Origin: Whitmania pigra
Taxonomy: Eukaryota > Annelida > Clitellata > Hirudinida > Haemopidae
Direction of reading: 5' to 3'
NCBI GenBank assembly: GCA_021613335.1
Contig: JAJTWR010000353.1
Coordinates: forward strand, 1,547,501 to 1,611,500
DNA: 64,000 nt
A model generated the notes under the pieces. The model was not told where the DNA came from. It was given only the letters and a program-made list of their open reading frames with translations, and ran no database searches. Of the stretch, positions 41,849 through 64,000 are shown piece after piece (positions within the stretch are counted from its first letter, which is position 1; each line of letters begins with the position of its first letter). Both the position numbers and the translations under genes were made by a program.

Positions 41849-42747
41849 CGTAATTGACCAATCAAATCAGATCCTTCAACACGACGAGATAACACAACCC
41901 TTCTTGTTCAAAGCACTGGGATCATTTAAAACCATTAAAACGACAAAACATCAACAATACATAACTGTAAAAACTTCAGCACAAACACACAAAACGTGTG
42001 GTCGCCAACAACTTAAACAGCAATTTGCAGTTCATAAAAAAGCATCTTTCATGGATTTGAACGTCTGGAATGAGATTTGGAAAATCTGACCTTTCAACGT
42101 GCTAGGAAATAAAAACAACATCAACAGAACAAGCGGCTCACTTGTAAGTGATCATTATCAGGAGCACGAACATTTTAGAAGCAGAATTTTCGAATTAATT
42201 TCTCAGAACTCGGAATAAAACTGATTATTTTGACAATGACGATTTTTATTGGACATAAATGCCACAAAATACAAAATAATTCAGGACAATCAAACTTCCA
42301 AAAGATCATCCGAAAGGATGTATTCCCTCTAATGACGTAATTTAAGATTAAAACAACCAATTATAAATATTAATAAACCGATAAAAACAACTACAAGTAA
42401 TTGTAACAAACTTATAAAATTTCTGATTTAACCAAATCAAGTAATAAACTCGTTATTTGGGTGTGAATTTGCGATAAGATCGGGCCATTGTCACCAAGAC
42501 AGAAGAGACAAAAGACTTTTAAGACTTTATTTATTTTTAATCAATTAAGAGAATTACTAGACTACTGAGGAATTGTTGAGTCAAATCATATAAGCAATAG
42601 TTTTAAGTAATATTAGTGATATAGAGTGCCAGTACATTTTATGGAGAATATTTCTAGTCTTCGCTTTTTATGACCATTTCGACCCTCAAATCGAATTGGG
42701 TTAAATATGAATTTGAGGAAAATTGAAAAATGTATTTTGTAACAAAA

Positions 42748-42810
42748 AACTACAATACAATACAATACAATAATAACGATACAATACAATAAAAACAAGA
42801 CAATACAACT
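42748..42810. repeat. (ACAAT)n pentanucleotide array
   Basis: About a dozen imperfect ACAAT units, producing a Tyr/Cys/Ile/Val-rich artefact frame on the minus strand. Confidence 0.8.
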
Positions 42811-43101
42811 CAATATCAAAATATTGTTTTACAATACGAGCCAATGTAATACAAAAACGATACAAAAGGTTCCGTCTTTGCTCCTCCAATCAGAGCGAGC
42901 TAATGACTTTGGAAAGCAAAACATGTTTTCACCTCCTCAGAGACACGTAAACAACGACATCGAAAAAAAAAGTGAAACAAAAATATTAAAAACAAAAAGT
43001 TCTGATTTCGTGTTCGCCACGTTCCCCGTGTGTCCATAAATAGAACGAGAGTGCCAGTCTTCTCAACGTACACTTTTAGTGTCATTTTTTGTCATTTCAG
43101 A

Positions 43102-43167
43102 AGTTGCTGTTGCTCTTGTTGTTGTTGTTGTTGCTCTTGTTGTTGTTGTTGTTGTTGTTGTTGTTGC

Positions 43168-43198
<31 letters not shown>

Positions 43199-43217
43199 GC
43201 TGTTGTTGTCGTTGTTG
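43102..43217. repeat. (TTG)n array
   Basis: About 115 bases of TTG triplets with CTC, CTG and TCG variants. All frames are open (poly-Cys, poly-Val, poly-Leu), so none is informative. Confidence 0.93.
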
Positions 43218-45564
43218 GAACCTTCCACGTGGAATTGTTATGCAACAACTATCAACTGCTTGTAATACATCCATTGTTTTAAGTAATTTTTCATTTAATT
43301 ATTATTGATATTTTTATATTTATATTAAATTATTGATATTTTTGTTATTATTTCCTACTTGTTTTTATAATATTATTAATCCTGCATTATTGCGCTCTAC
43401 CATCACTATTACATTTTCTCAGAAGAGCTTAATTTTGAAAAAAAAAGTTAAAAATTACAAAACAATAACCAAAATCAGGGCATCCCTGATTGGATTAATT
43501 TGAAATCACCTGAGGCTCCCTGCATTCCGATTGGCTGGGAATAAAAGGTTCGTTGGAACGTGATTGGAATAAAATTCTGGAAAAGAATGCTGAATGTTGT
43601 ATGAAGTCCGTTCATTCGGTCACTTCTTTGGAAATCCAATTCCCGCCAATTCGTCTTGCAACATTCATCGTCTGTCGTCTGTCATTCGGAATAAAAATGG
43701 CAATAAAAAAATATTTTTAAAAATCACTTTTATTCTTTATTTTTTATACTCCATTGGAGTCCTTTCAAGCAACAATGCCTCGCCCAGGTGAGCGGGAATC
43801 AGCGGCAGACGAGTCATTCATTCTTTGTGTTCTCGCACGTCAACAAGTTCTGTTTGGCGGAAAATTTGTGAACTGAAACTGAAACTGAATAATGACTATG
43901 AAGCATTCGTAGGACATTAATAATTTATCCGAACAGAAAAAAAGAACATTACATACCAAACAAATTGCTAACATCGTCATCATCATCATCATCATCATCA
44001 TTACAAATATTAACCAATATTATAAACATTGACTGACACTACAAACACTAACTAATATCAGTATTGTTAGTAGTACAAATATTATAAGGCATTATGTAGT
44101 TATAATATTTATGTTATGTTGTTGATTTCAAGGTTTAAAAAGGTTTCTATCGATGCTATGTTGATATGACCTTTGAACTGTCTTTGTATCGACATGTCAA
44201 CGTCGATTGCGTAATATTGGCAGACATTCGAAATGTAACTTTACAAACTCTGCTTAAATCTTCTTCATCAAAGATATTATTTGTTCCTTTAATGTAATTC
44301 TAACAATTATTACGCAATCCCAGTCGGATGTGTGCGTCTGATTGAGAATGATGATGTAATGTACAGATAGTTCATTTGTCGAGTTTATTCAAGCACTAAA
44401 TGTCATTAGTGTGTTATAAATGTTGTTATATTTATTTACGTCATAAATGATTTATTGCTTAATTTACATTTACTTCCTTAGTTATTTCAACAATTTATCT
44501 CAGTCTTTCGGAATTCCTATATTCAACAAAAACACAACTTTAATTATTTAATTGCCAATTAAATTGTTAACAACTTAAACATTTCCTTGAAATAGCAACT
44601 TGGCATATATTTTGATGCGCACAAAAGATTCGAGCTTTGATGTTTAGGTTCAAAGGTCGATAAGGTGTGACCCTTGCGAGGGAACTGAGCAGACGATTCG
44701 TCTGAATTGATGAGCTGTTTTCATCCTGCGAAGGATTTCATCGTTGTAGATGAAGGTGATGTATCTCTTTTCAGTCCAGAGTTCAAAACCAGAGACGATC
44801 TGAAAGTCTACAATCGAGGCTCTTCAAAAGAGAGTTGTGGAATTTGAGATGTGTTCTTCATTTGCCGGTTAGAAAGTAAAAATTGAGGAGTTTATCTGGT
44901 CATTTCAGATTCAATTTGTTTTGATCAGTAATTTTGTTTGCTTATCTAAGCTAATGTAATTAATTAATTAATTAATTAATGTAATTGGATTTTTATATTT
45001 TTATACGACAAATTGTTTATAAATATTACGCAATAAATTTTTATTTATCAAAGAAATTTCATTGAATCCTTAAGTTCTAAGCTAATTAAATGAAGTTCCA
45101 ATAATTCTATTCGTGGAATTTATCAACAACAACAACAACGAAATTAATAACACCAATCACCTTTTAAATTTTATTTCTTGTAAAACTGCATCTCACAAAC
45201 CCGGTGTTACGATTATTTTTTATTCGTTTCCGAAATAATTACAGACAAATTTATTTACAGCCATTAAAAAATAGATTTCCAAAAATGACTTTCAAATTCA
45301 CTTTCAAATTCAGATTCAGATTCAGATTCAAACGTCGAATGTATACACACGGATAATCACACGGCCTTTCCAGTCGGAGAAAATGAATTGAAGACGAGAA
45401 GCAGAGTGGAAATGGAATAATAAATTACGTCTTGGAATGTTTGTGCACCTTTCCTTCCGTCCGTAATTCCAAGTTTGCAAGTTTTCCTCGGTTGTCTGGA
45501 GCTGTAAATCATTTTCAAGACATTCATCGTGATTCATGGAGATTCTACATTAATTAATGAGTGA

Positions 45565-45570
45565 TTTATT
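45565..45570 (-). terminator. possible poly(A) signal of the small secreted peptide gene
   Basis: AATAAA on the minus strand, about 340 bases past the stop codon at 45908. Confidence 0.35.
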
Positions 45571-45907
45571 ATTGTTTTTATTATTATTTCATTCATAATT
45601 GTTTTTAAATTAATTGGTTAAATTAAACTGTCAAATAAGTCAAATAAACTTTTGAATAAAACTTAAAAATTAAATTGGAATTAATTGTTAACTATTAAAT
45701 TACTAATTAAATCTAATCAGTTAATGTTTTACGCGACTCTATTTTATTTTTAATATTCTTCTCAAATTCCTTCATCCTACCAAACGAAATGAACATCCAA
45801 TTTCAGAAATTAATTCGATTCTATGTTAATCAAATCAATCAATCCATTAATCAATCAAGCGATTGAAACAGTTAAGAAGACGACGTCAACGACGAATAAC
45901 AACCTCT

Positions 45908-46150
45908 TCAGCGCTTGCTGGTGACACTGTTACAGTACTTGATGGCTTCCTTCTCTTTGCCACAACACTCTTTGTAGACGCGAATTGAGTCCGTGAACCT
46001 TCCGCACTCGTAGCAGATCTCGAAGGTCACTGCCTCCGTCTGACAGTAACCAGGACGGCTCAAGGGCCTCATGCCCACCCTCCTGACATCGGCTCCAACT
46101 TGGCTCAAAACTAGAACCGAAAATACAAAAGCTAGGTACGATGTGTTCAT
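45908..46150 (-). CDS. small secreted six-cysteine peptide
   Basis: An 80-residue open frame. Residues 1-20 form a clear signal peptide with hydrophobic core LAFVFSVLVLS and a cleavage site near VGAD. The mature part of about 60 residues has six cysteines, in the order C...C..C, CC and C (GYC, EIC, YEC, ECC, KYC), and ends SVTSKR. A TATA-like element lies about 125 bases upstream, and the short 5' leader contains a three-copy GATTCAA repeat. It appears intronless, unlike its neighbours. Possible roles are a peptide hormone, an antimicrobial peptide or another secreted effector. I do not recognise the family and infer no activity. The signal peptide and cysteine content make it more credible than a random open frame. 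Confidence 0.65.
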   Translation of the reverse strand: MNTSYLAFVFSVLVLSQVGADVRRVGMRPLSRPGYCQTEAVTFEICYECGRFTDSIRVYKECCGKEKEAIKYCNSVTSKR

Positions 46151-46271
46151 TTCAGCCGGTAAAAGTTCAAAGATGAAGATTCAAGATTCAAGATTCAAGA
46201 TAGCTTATGCAATCGCTGTTGTTGATGTAGAGAGGAGATAATATCGTCTGGTTCCACGGGCGGGAGTTCTC

Positions 46272-46280
46272 CTTAAATAG
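46272..46280 (-). promoter_or_regulatory. TATA-like box of the small secreted peptide gene
   Basis: CTATTTAAG on the minus strand, placed so that transcription would begin near 46245 and give a leader of about 95 bases. Confidence 0.4.
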
Positions 46281-46423
46281 TCCGAAGCGATGCTCGGATT
46301 GCGTGAATGATGCCAGTGTCGTCTGTCGTTGTTAGAGAGACGGCGGCAAAAAAATAACAACAAATCCCTAATGTCTATCTCTGCTTGTCCGTTTACTCTT
46401 CAAGCGAAGACATTTTCGATTGA

Positions 46424-46605
46424 ATGATTCTGATTGATTGATGGTCGATTGAATGTTTCTGATTGATTGATGGTCGATTGAATGTTTCTGATTGACTGAT
46501 GGTTGACTGAATTTTTCTGATTGATTGATGGTCGATTGAATGTTTCTGATTGATTGATGGTCGATTGAATGTTTCTGATTGATTGATGGTCGATTGAAAG
46601 AGAAG
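46424..46605. repeat. 29-bp minisatellite, about 6 copies
   Basis: Unit CGATTGAATGTTTCTGATTG followed by ATTGATGGT. The fourth unit is the most diverged (GACTGATGGTTGACTG). The minus strand is open through it, but 29 is not a multiple of three, so the frame rotates and no coding role is suggested. Confidence 0.92.
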
Positions 46606-46811
46606 CTAGAAAAACAAAGCGCTAAAGAATCATGCACGATCGAGGTGAATGAATGAGTGAATGAATCTGGAGCATGCACACAGGCTTGCATGTCCGCCGA
46701 ATGACTAATTGCAGAGAGATAAGGAACGGGTGAACGGAAAATTTTTAAATTGCTATTTTCGTCGTTTACCAAAGACTTGACTTCTCTAAACTCTCGAACC
46801 TCCCAAGGCAT

Positions 46812-47640
46812 GGAAAATTACTGGATCCATATTTTAAAACCTTTTTATGCAAACCAGATAAAAACAAGACACTTTTTTTTTTAATTTTCGTTTCATCTCG
46901 TCCTTATTTTTCTCGTTCTAAATTTAAATCGGTTTAAAAGTAAATCTAGCCTGGACGTAAGCAGTGGAATTTTTTAAAATTTTCAAAATAGATTTAAAAC
47001 CGCGCGAATGGTGGGTAGTCGGCCTTCACACTCTGGAGATTGCAAGATTTTTAAATTAGTTATGTAATAAAAAGTTATGTAATTAAACTTAATTATGTAA
47101 TTTTGCTTAGCTACGACTTAGTAAAGTAATGTCCAGTTATTAAACTCATACGTGCAGCATCAAGGTCCCACTGCAAAGGAACCCCGGGATACCGACCCCC
47201 TCTTTAAGGCATCTTGCAGTAGTAATTAATTAATTAATTAAAATTAAGTTACTTTAAGTACTTTAATTAATTTAAAATTTAATTAGTAATATAATTAATT
47301 TATTTATTAATTATTAATACAAGTAATTAATTAATTGATAGTTAAGATGGTGGGTTTTATTTTTCGTTTTTTAGGTTTTTAAATGTTCATTTAAGATTCT
47401 CCTCGGCTGAAAAAAATGTTATTAAAGCCAAAAATATTTATCAGGATTATATTGCCAAAAAAACTAATTATTGGAATTATATTGCCAAATAAAACTTCGT
47501 AATAAGAAATTGATTGGAAGCATTTTTGCAGGGCCTCTCAAGTGCAAGTGGTTTCATTAATCCAGGAGTTGAGCTGGATCCAGTTCCAATTATTCCTGGA
47601 TCCTTCCGAGATCATCCCACACGAACACAAACGCATACGC
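46812..47640. other. no feature recognised
   Basis: AT-rich DNA between the minisatellite and the (TTG)n array. It contains one GC-richer island at about 47155-47215 that is not repeated elsewhere in the window. A short (ACGC)n run follows at 47638-47658. Confidence 0.4.
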
Positions 47641-47783
47641 ACGCACGCACGCACGCACATAAAGGAAAATCCTGATGATGATATCAAGCGGTAGTATCAC
47701 TTGATATGTGGTGGTGTTTGCATGAGTCTATCAACGATTGAGAAGAATTTTCATCAACTACGGATGCTCTTCTTGTCGGCGTT

Positions 47784-48358
47784 GCTGCTACTGTTGTTGT
47801 TGTGGTTGTTGTTGTGGCTGTTGTTGTTGTGGCTGTTGTTGTTGTTGTTGTGGTTGTTGTTGTTGTGGCTGTTGTTGTTGTGGTTGTTGTTGTTGTTGTT
47901 GTTGTGGCTGTTGTTGTGGTTGTTGTTGTTGTGGTTGTTGTTGTTGTGGTTGTTGTTGTTGTTGTTGTTGTGGCTGTTGTTGTGGTTGTGTTGTTGTTGT
48001 GGTTGTTGTTGTTGTGGCTGTTGTTGTTGTGGTTGTTGTTGTTGTTGTTGTTGTGGCTGTTGTTGTGGTGGTGTTGTTGTTGTGGTTGTTGTTGTTGTTG
48101 TGGCTGTTGTTGTTGTGGTTTTGTTGTTTGTTGTGTGGCTGTTGTTGTTGTTGTGGCTGTTTTTGTTGTGGTTGTTGTGGCTGTTGTTGTTGTGGCTGTT
48201 GTTGTTGTTGTGGTTGTTGTTGTTGTGGCTGTTGTTGTTGTGGCTGTTGTTGTTGTGGTTGTTGTTGTTGTGGCTGTTGTTGTTGTGGTTGTTGTGGCTG
48301 TTGTTGTTGTGGCTGTTGTTGTTGTGGTTGTTGTGGCTGTTGTTGTTGTGGTTGTTGC
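47784..48358. repeat. (TTG)n-derived array with periodic GGC/GGT, about 575 bp
   Basis: TTG triplets are punctuated by GGC or GGT every 9 to 18 bases (TGTTGTTGTTGTGGC units). Long reading frames stay open on both strands (Leu/Trp, Cys/Gly, Val on plus; Thr/Ala, Gln/Pro, Asn/His on minus), so none is evidence for a gene. Confidence 0.96.
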
Positions 48359-48679
48359 TATCACTACAAGACATCTCACGTTTTTATTGCAGATTAAATT
48401 TAAACAAAAAAGTGATGTGATTGATTCATAATTAAATTTTTAATAATTAGTTATTAAAGGTATTTTAATAATCGATATTAAATTAAGTCATCTCATAATA
48501 TTTTATTCAAGCACTTAAACTAGCGACCAACTGGAGTTCAACAACAATGATCATGATGATGATAATGATGTTGTTTTGAAGCAAAATTAATATTAATATT
48601 AACTATTATAAAATTAATATTAAAAAATGAATTTCATGGAAGCAACATAGCAAGTCTGTTGATGACGACAACAACGATG

Positions 48680-48774
48680 AAAATGATGATGATGATGATG
48701 ATGATGATGAGATGATGATGATGATGATGATGATGATGACGACGACGACGACGACGATGACGATGATGATGATG

Positions 48775-48838
<64 letters not shown>

Positions 48839-48880
48839 GAGGAGGAGGAGGAGGAGGAGGTGGAGGAGGTGGAGAAGAAA
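48680..48880. repeat. (GAT)n array ending in (GAG)n
   Basis: About 155 bases of GAT/GAC triplets, then about 35 bases of GAG/GTG triplets. Confidence 0.95.
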
Positions 48881-49437
48881 TCAAGTGCAACGTAATGTCG
48901 TGCCTGAGCAGATGCGAAGCATGACGCGAACAGTGAAGCGTGACGGAAGAAACTCCGCAGTCCATCTGAAGTTCAGAATGTCGTGAAAACGTCCGATGCA
49001 AGTCATTCAAAGCACCGAAGAATAAAAAATAAAAGTAAAAAATTGTAATTAAAATATTAATAATATTATTAACAATATATCAGTAACAATAGTCATAATA
49101 GCTAATTAATAAAGTATATTAATAGCTAATTAGTAAGCGTCAGAGTTTTAACGAACGAACTGTTGCTCTCACAGTCGTTCGCAGCTATTTACAAATACTT
49201 AAGATAAAAAAAAATTACGAGAACAATTAAAACAAATAAATGTATTAATTTGGAAGACCTGCAAAAAAACATTAATATAGAAGTAATAATAATAAAATAA
49301 TAATAATAATAAAACCAAACAAAATAACAATAAACGACAAAACAAAAGTTAATAGATATAAATAATAATATCAATAAACAATAAAATCAATAAACAATAA
49401 AAACACAATCAAAACAATAAAAATTAAACGTCTTCCT

Positions 49438-60959
<11,522 letters not shown>

Positions 60960-61437
60960 TGTCTTCGAACCACATGTAGAACAGGTGAAACTCTAATAGT
61001 ATCAATCTCAACAAAGAGTTTTAAAACTCAAAACTACTCATGATGAGGCTCTCATCGTGCACACCTGAATGAGCACCTGCAACACGTGGATGAGCTGCTA
61101 CCTACTTCTCTCAGTAAGTGTTTCTTGAAGGTTCAAACTGAGAATTTCTCCACGGTTGATTGGATCGCAGGAGTTTAGAAAAAAGGTGATTTGTTCGTTT
61201 TAGAACGTAATTTGAAACAGTATTTCAACTTATATTAGAAGTTTATTCAGATTGAAAACCGAATTATTATTGAACAGCAGAAAAATACTGTCGTGTACGT
61301 GCAGCACATCTTTATTGTCGGTATTGCGTTTTAATGTTTACTTTCATTTCGTTTCATTTCACCCAATCAGCGAGATAAGTTTCCCTTTTGAGTTGTTGTT
61401 TTTCATACATTTTGTTGTGTGCCCTGTTTGTTGTTTT

Positions 61438-61512
61438 AGGAGCAGTTTAGCTCAGTTGGGGCACCGAATTACCAGTATCGCCCAGGTGCGCCAAAAGCCT
61501 TAAACTACTCCT
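61438..61512 (+). ncRNA. 75-bp tRNA-like foldback element
   Basis: AGGAGCAGTTTA at the left end pairs with TAAACTACTCCT at the right with one mismatch. Further in, GGGGCACC pairs with GGTGCGCC, also with one mismatch, leaving a loop of about 18 bases. The left arm holds a perfect polymerase III A box (TAGCTCAGTTGG). No B box is present. It may be a decayed tRNA/SINE head that has become a hairpin, or a small foldback element. Nothing shows that it is transcribed. Confidence 0.45.
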
Positions 61513-61688
61513 ATGACCCAAACAAACGTCTAAACAATCACTTAAAAATTTAAAACATTCTCAGACAATTGCCGATAGTACAAATTGTGATATAGTGCTA
61601 AAAGGATGCAAATATTAGCATCAAGGATGATCCAATGAATCACTGATGGCGTCAAATATTTGCTTAAACTCTTCCAAGCATTTAAAGC

Positions 61689-61694
61689 TTTATT
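61689..61694 (-). terminator. possible poly(A) signal of the rightmost gene
   Basis: AATAAA on the minus strand, about 330 bases past the stop at 62025. Confidence 0.4.
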
Positions 61695-62024
61695 TGTCTG
61701 CTCGATTCGCTAGTAATACTTGATTACATTTATCTTGAATAATAAAATATTAGTCAAATTCGCAGGAACTAAGCTACTTTAGCTAGAGATCCTTAAGCAT
61801 TCATCTTATACAGCTTTAGGGTTCATGAACTAGTGTTGTCCAAAACTAGATTTTTGCGAATAACGTCTTAATGATATAAATGACCCTAATGACTTTTGCA
61901 CGACTGTTTTTCAATTAATTAAGCAACTAACAAACATTAAATTAAGCTTCGACTTCAAACAAAAGATTTTAACACCTTGAAATTCCTGAAACAATCACAG
62001 AACCCGATCGTATTAACTTCTTTA

Positions 62025-64000
62025 TCACCGATATTTCAAAATGCACGATTTTACCAAAATATCGGAATCGTTCAAAATATCTTCGTCGATATCCTTGAAC
62101 TTGATTTTTGGCGCCTTAACCAGATAGTTGACCAATGCTTGTGAAGCCTCCCCCAAGGTGGCAAAGGGTCGTGAGTACAATGCCAAACGGTCGATACCGG
62201 GCCTGTCGAAGAAATCGTTAAAGTCTTTGTAACACTTGAGAATGGAGTTCAAAAACTCGACACTGAGAGCAGACGACTGGCAGAACCGTTCCTTTCCCGC
62301 CAAATGTACGAACGTCGTCATCACGGCACACGGCCACACGGAGACAACGAAATCCGGCAGTGTCAGGCATAAAATTTTACCGCCTTTTACAGAAAGATTG
62401 CCCCTGCAGATTTCAACGAACAAATCGGACCGAGTCTCGAGTCTGGCCGAGATTGAAGCGAACGAGTTCTTCTTCTCTCCATCTCTGACAGTCTGGTTTA
62501 TGCAGAAGGCAATTTCCACGGAGGCACCGAACGCTTCCACGGAATTCTTTTCCAGACCCAGGAAAAGTGCAGCAGCAACTTTCGGATCTACCGGAACGTT
62601 CGAACCGATCGAACTCGTCGAGCGTTGGATTTCGCAGAAAATGTTTTTCAAACGACAATCTTCTCTCGCGAAGACGTCCGAGAACGAGATGCTTTTCCAG
62701 TGGTGGAAAATGGAGAAGGTGAATAAGGGAGCTCTGGTGAAGAATTTCATGAGATCAAAAGAAGTGACTTGAGACAGGCTTTGAAGGATGTGCAAAGTGA
62801 GGTTGAAGTCGAGCGCAAGGAAGCTTTCGGAAGATGAATTCCTCAGATACGAATTAACGAAGGAAATCAGACGGGTGAGTCCCCGGTGTGTCGTGTCAGA
62901 GGCAGTGCCGACGGTCGTCGTCGAATTCGAAATGAGGAGCGACGGGGGAAGCATCGTCGAGAGTTTGACGATTTTTTCAGTGATCAACATATCTTCAACT
63001 TCGAGATTATTGAAAACCCTGTCTACTCCCTCCCAAATCCACGGTAAGCGACCGTGACTGACTGTTACGTGACTTGCGAGATGCTGCCAGGGAAAAAATG
63101 ATCCAAAAATTAATCCTATTTCTTTGCCATAAAACCAAAGTCAATTCCAAACCTGAATCAGATAAACAAAGCATAAAAATTTATCTTCTTTCCTGTTCTT
63201 TCGATCCTTAGAACATTCGAAGCATCTCGTGGAGGTTATGCCGTCCCAGCAGCACAAAGTTTCAAACACCTCTATGCAATACTTCTCCAATCTGCTTCTT
63301 TGGTCATCGTGACCATCAGAAAGGACGTACTTGCCGGAGTGAACGGCCCAAGCGAAGTAATCGTTGACGACCGCAAAATCTTCTACGGTGTCGCTGCAAC
63401 TCATCTCGTACCTCATCCACTTTTTGAAAGTCATCGGATCATTGAAAACCTTTTCGACAAAGATAAAATCCAGAGCATTCTTCCGGCATTCATCTTCCAT
63501 ACCTTCGATGCAATTTCTAACGTCGACGTCGTCGCAACTTCTAAACTTCATTTCGATCTTCGGAAGTCCGAACGTCAAAATGTCGACGAAAGCCCGGGGG
63601 ATGAAGCCCGTGTTGGCCACAAAATGGGGCTCTCCGTGCAAATCATCCGCAGTGGCGACTAGCTTCCTGGCTTCGCGTCTAGACATCACGAGGGTCACGT
63701 AAGAACACACGAACGCGATCATCTGCATCAGTTGATCGGCATCTTTGAACTTCACCAAATCCTCCATGTATTCGAGGAAATTTTTCCCGCCAAACTTTAC
63801 GATTCCGTAGATTTCGGCGTCCGCGTGGATCCTCTGGAAGAAGAGATGGCCGAGTCCGGCGTAGTGACAAGGAGACAAAAGACCGGACTCGTTGGAAATC
63901 AGATTTCCAGCAATCCGATACACTTGGGCCAAGATTTCCTTGTGGTTCGACAACATGAGAATTACCTTGTCCAACCAAAGTGCATTGTTGGGATTGTCGT
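62025..64000 (-). CDS. unrecognised large protein, C-terminal two exons
   Basis: Exons 63155-64000 (open to the window edge) and 62025-63083 join in phase 0 across a 71-base intron (CAG/GTTTGG donor, GGCAG acceptor). They give 282 codons plus 352 residues and a stop. The sequence is globular, with alternating hydrophobic and charged stretches suggesting mostly alpha-helix. It has no signal peptide, membrane helix, zinc finger or low-complexity run. Cysteines are scattered, including CWDGITSTRCFECSKDRK near the splice, which is not a regular metal-binding pattern. Codon use is that of a normal gene and GC content exceeds the flanks. Long exons and a tiny intron differ from the other genes here. 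It may be a helical-repeat scaffold, but I do not recognise the family and assign no function. Confidence 0.8.

Larger units (their letters stand above)
60960..62024. other. intergenic; contains a hairpin element
   Basis: Between the vWA/EGF start and the stop of the last gene. It should hold the vWA/EGF promoter. The only structure I can point to is the foldback element at 61438-61512. Confidence 0.5.

Noticed and set aside
46368..46811. A 147-codon minus-strand frame with repeated Asn/Gln/Ser segments
   Set aside because: It is the 29-bp minisatellite read through; the repeat length rotates the frame and no other support exists.

Overview
This is animal nuclear DNA. It is AT-rich, intron-rich and unusually full of microsatellites. 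The genes point to a protostome, most likely a lophotrochozoan such as an annelid or mollusc: an innexin, a SUEL-lectin receptor, an immunoglobulin-superfamily protein and a large vWA/EGF protein. There is nothing prokaryotic, viral or CRISPR-like. All exon joins were inferred by eye from splice signals and reading-frame phase, without transcript data.

Layout. 1-4.9 kb: no recognised gene. 4.9-17.5 kb (+): the 3' part of an immunoglobulin-domain gene (seven exons), whose introns hold two non-LTR retrotransposon remnants, a SINE and several arrays. 18.1-19.6 kb (-): a complete two-exon innexin, tail-to-tail with the Ig gene. 21.4-34.2 kb (-): a complete seven-exon gene for a 560-residue receptor (signal peptide, SUEL lectin, CUB-like, sushi, transmembrane helix, Gln-rich tail). 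34.2-45.5 kb: no gene, mostly (GAT)n and (AAT)n arrays. 45.9-46.2 kb (-): a small secreted six-cysteine peptide. 46.4-49.4 kb: minisatellite, (TTG)n and (GAT)n arrays. 49.4-61.0 kb (-): a 22-exon secreted protein with seven vWA and three EGF modules, carrying one apparent 1-base frameshift. 62.0-64.0 kb (-): the last two exons of an unrecognised gene that continues past the window.

How the parts relate. Three of the five larger genes encode secreted or cell-surface modular proteins. Their domain exons are mostly bounded by phase-1 introns, the classic signature of exon shuffling. They look like adhesion or recognition molecules; no shared pathway can be shown from sequence. Mobile elements and microsatellites are linked: an R2/R4-like LINE fragment sits inside a TAA array, and one tRNA-derived SINE copy runs directly into an (AAT)n array. 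One trinucleotide run has entered coding sequence, as an Asn/His insert in the CUB-like domain.
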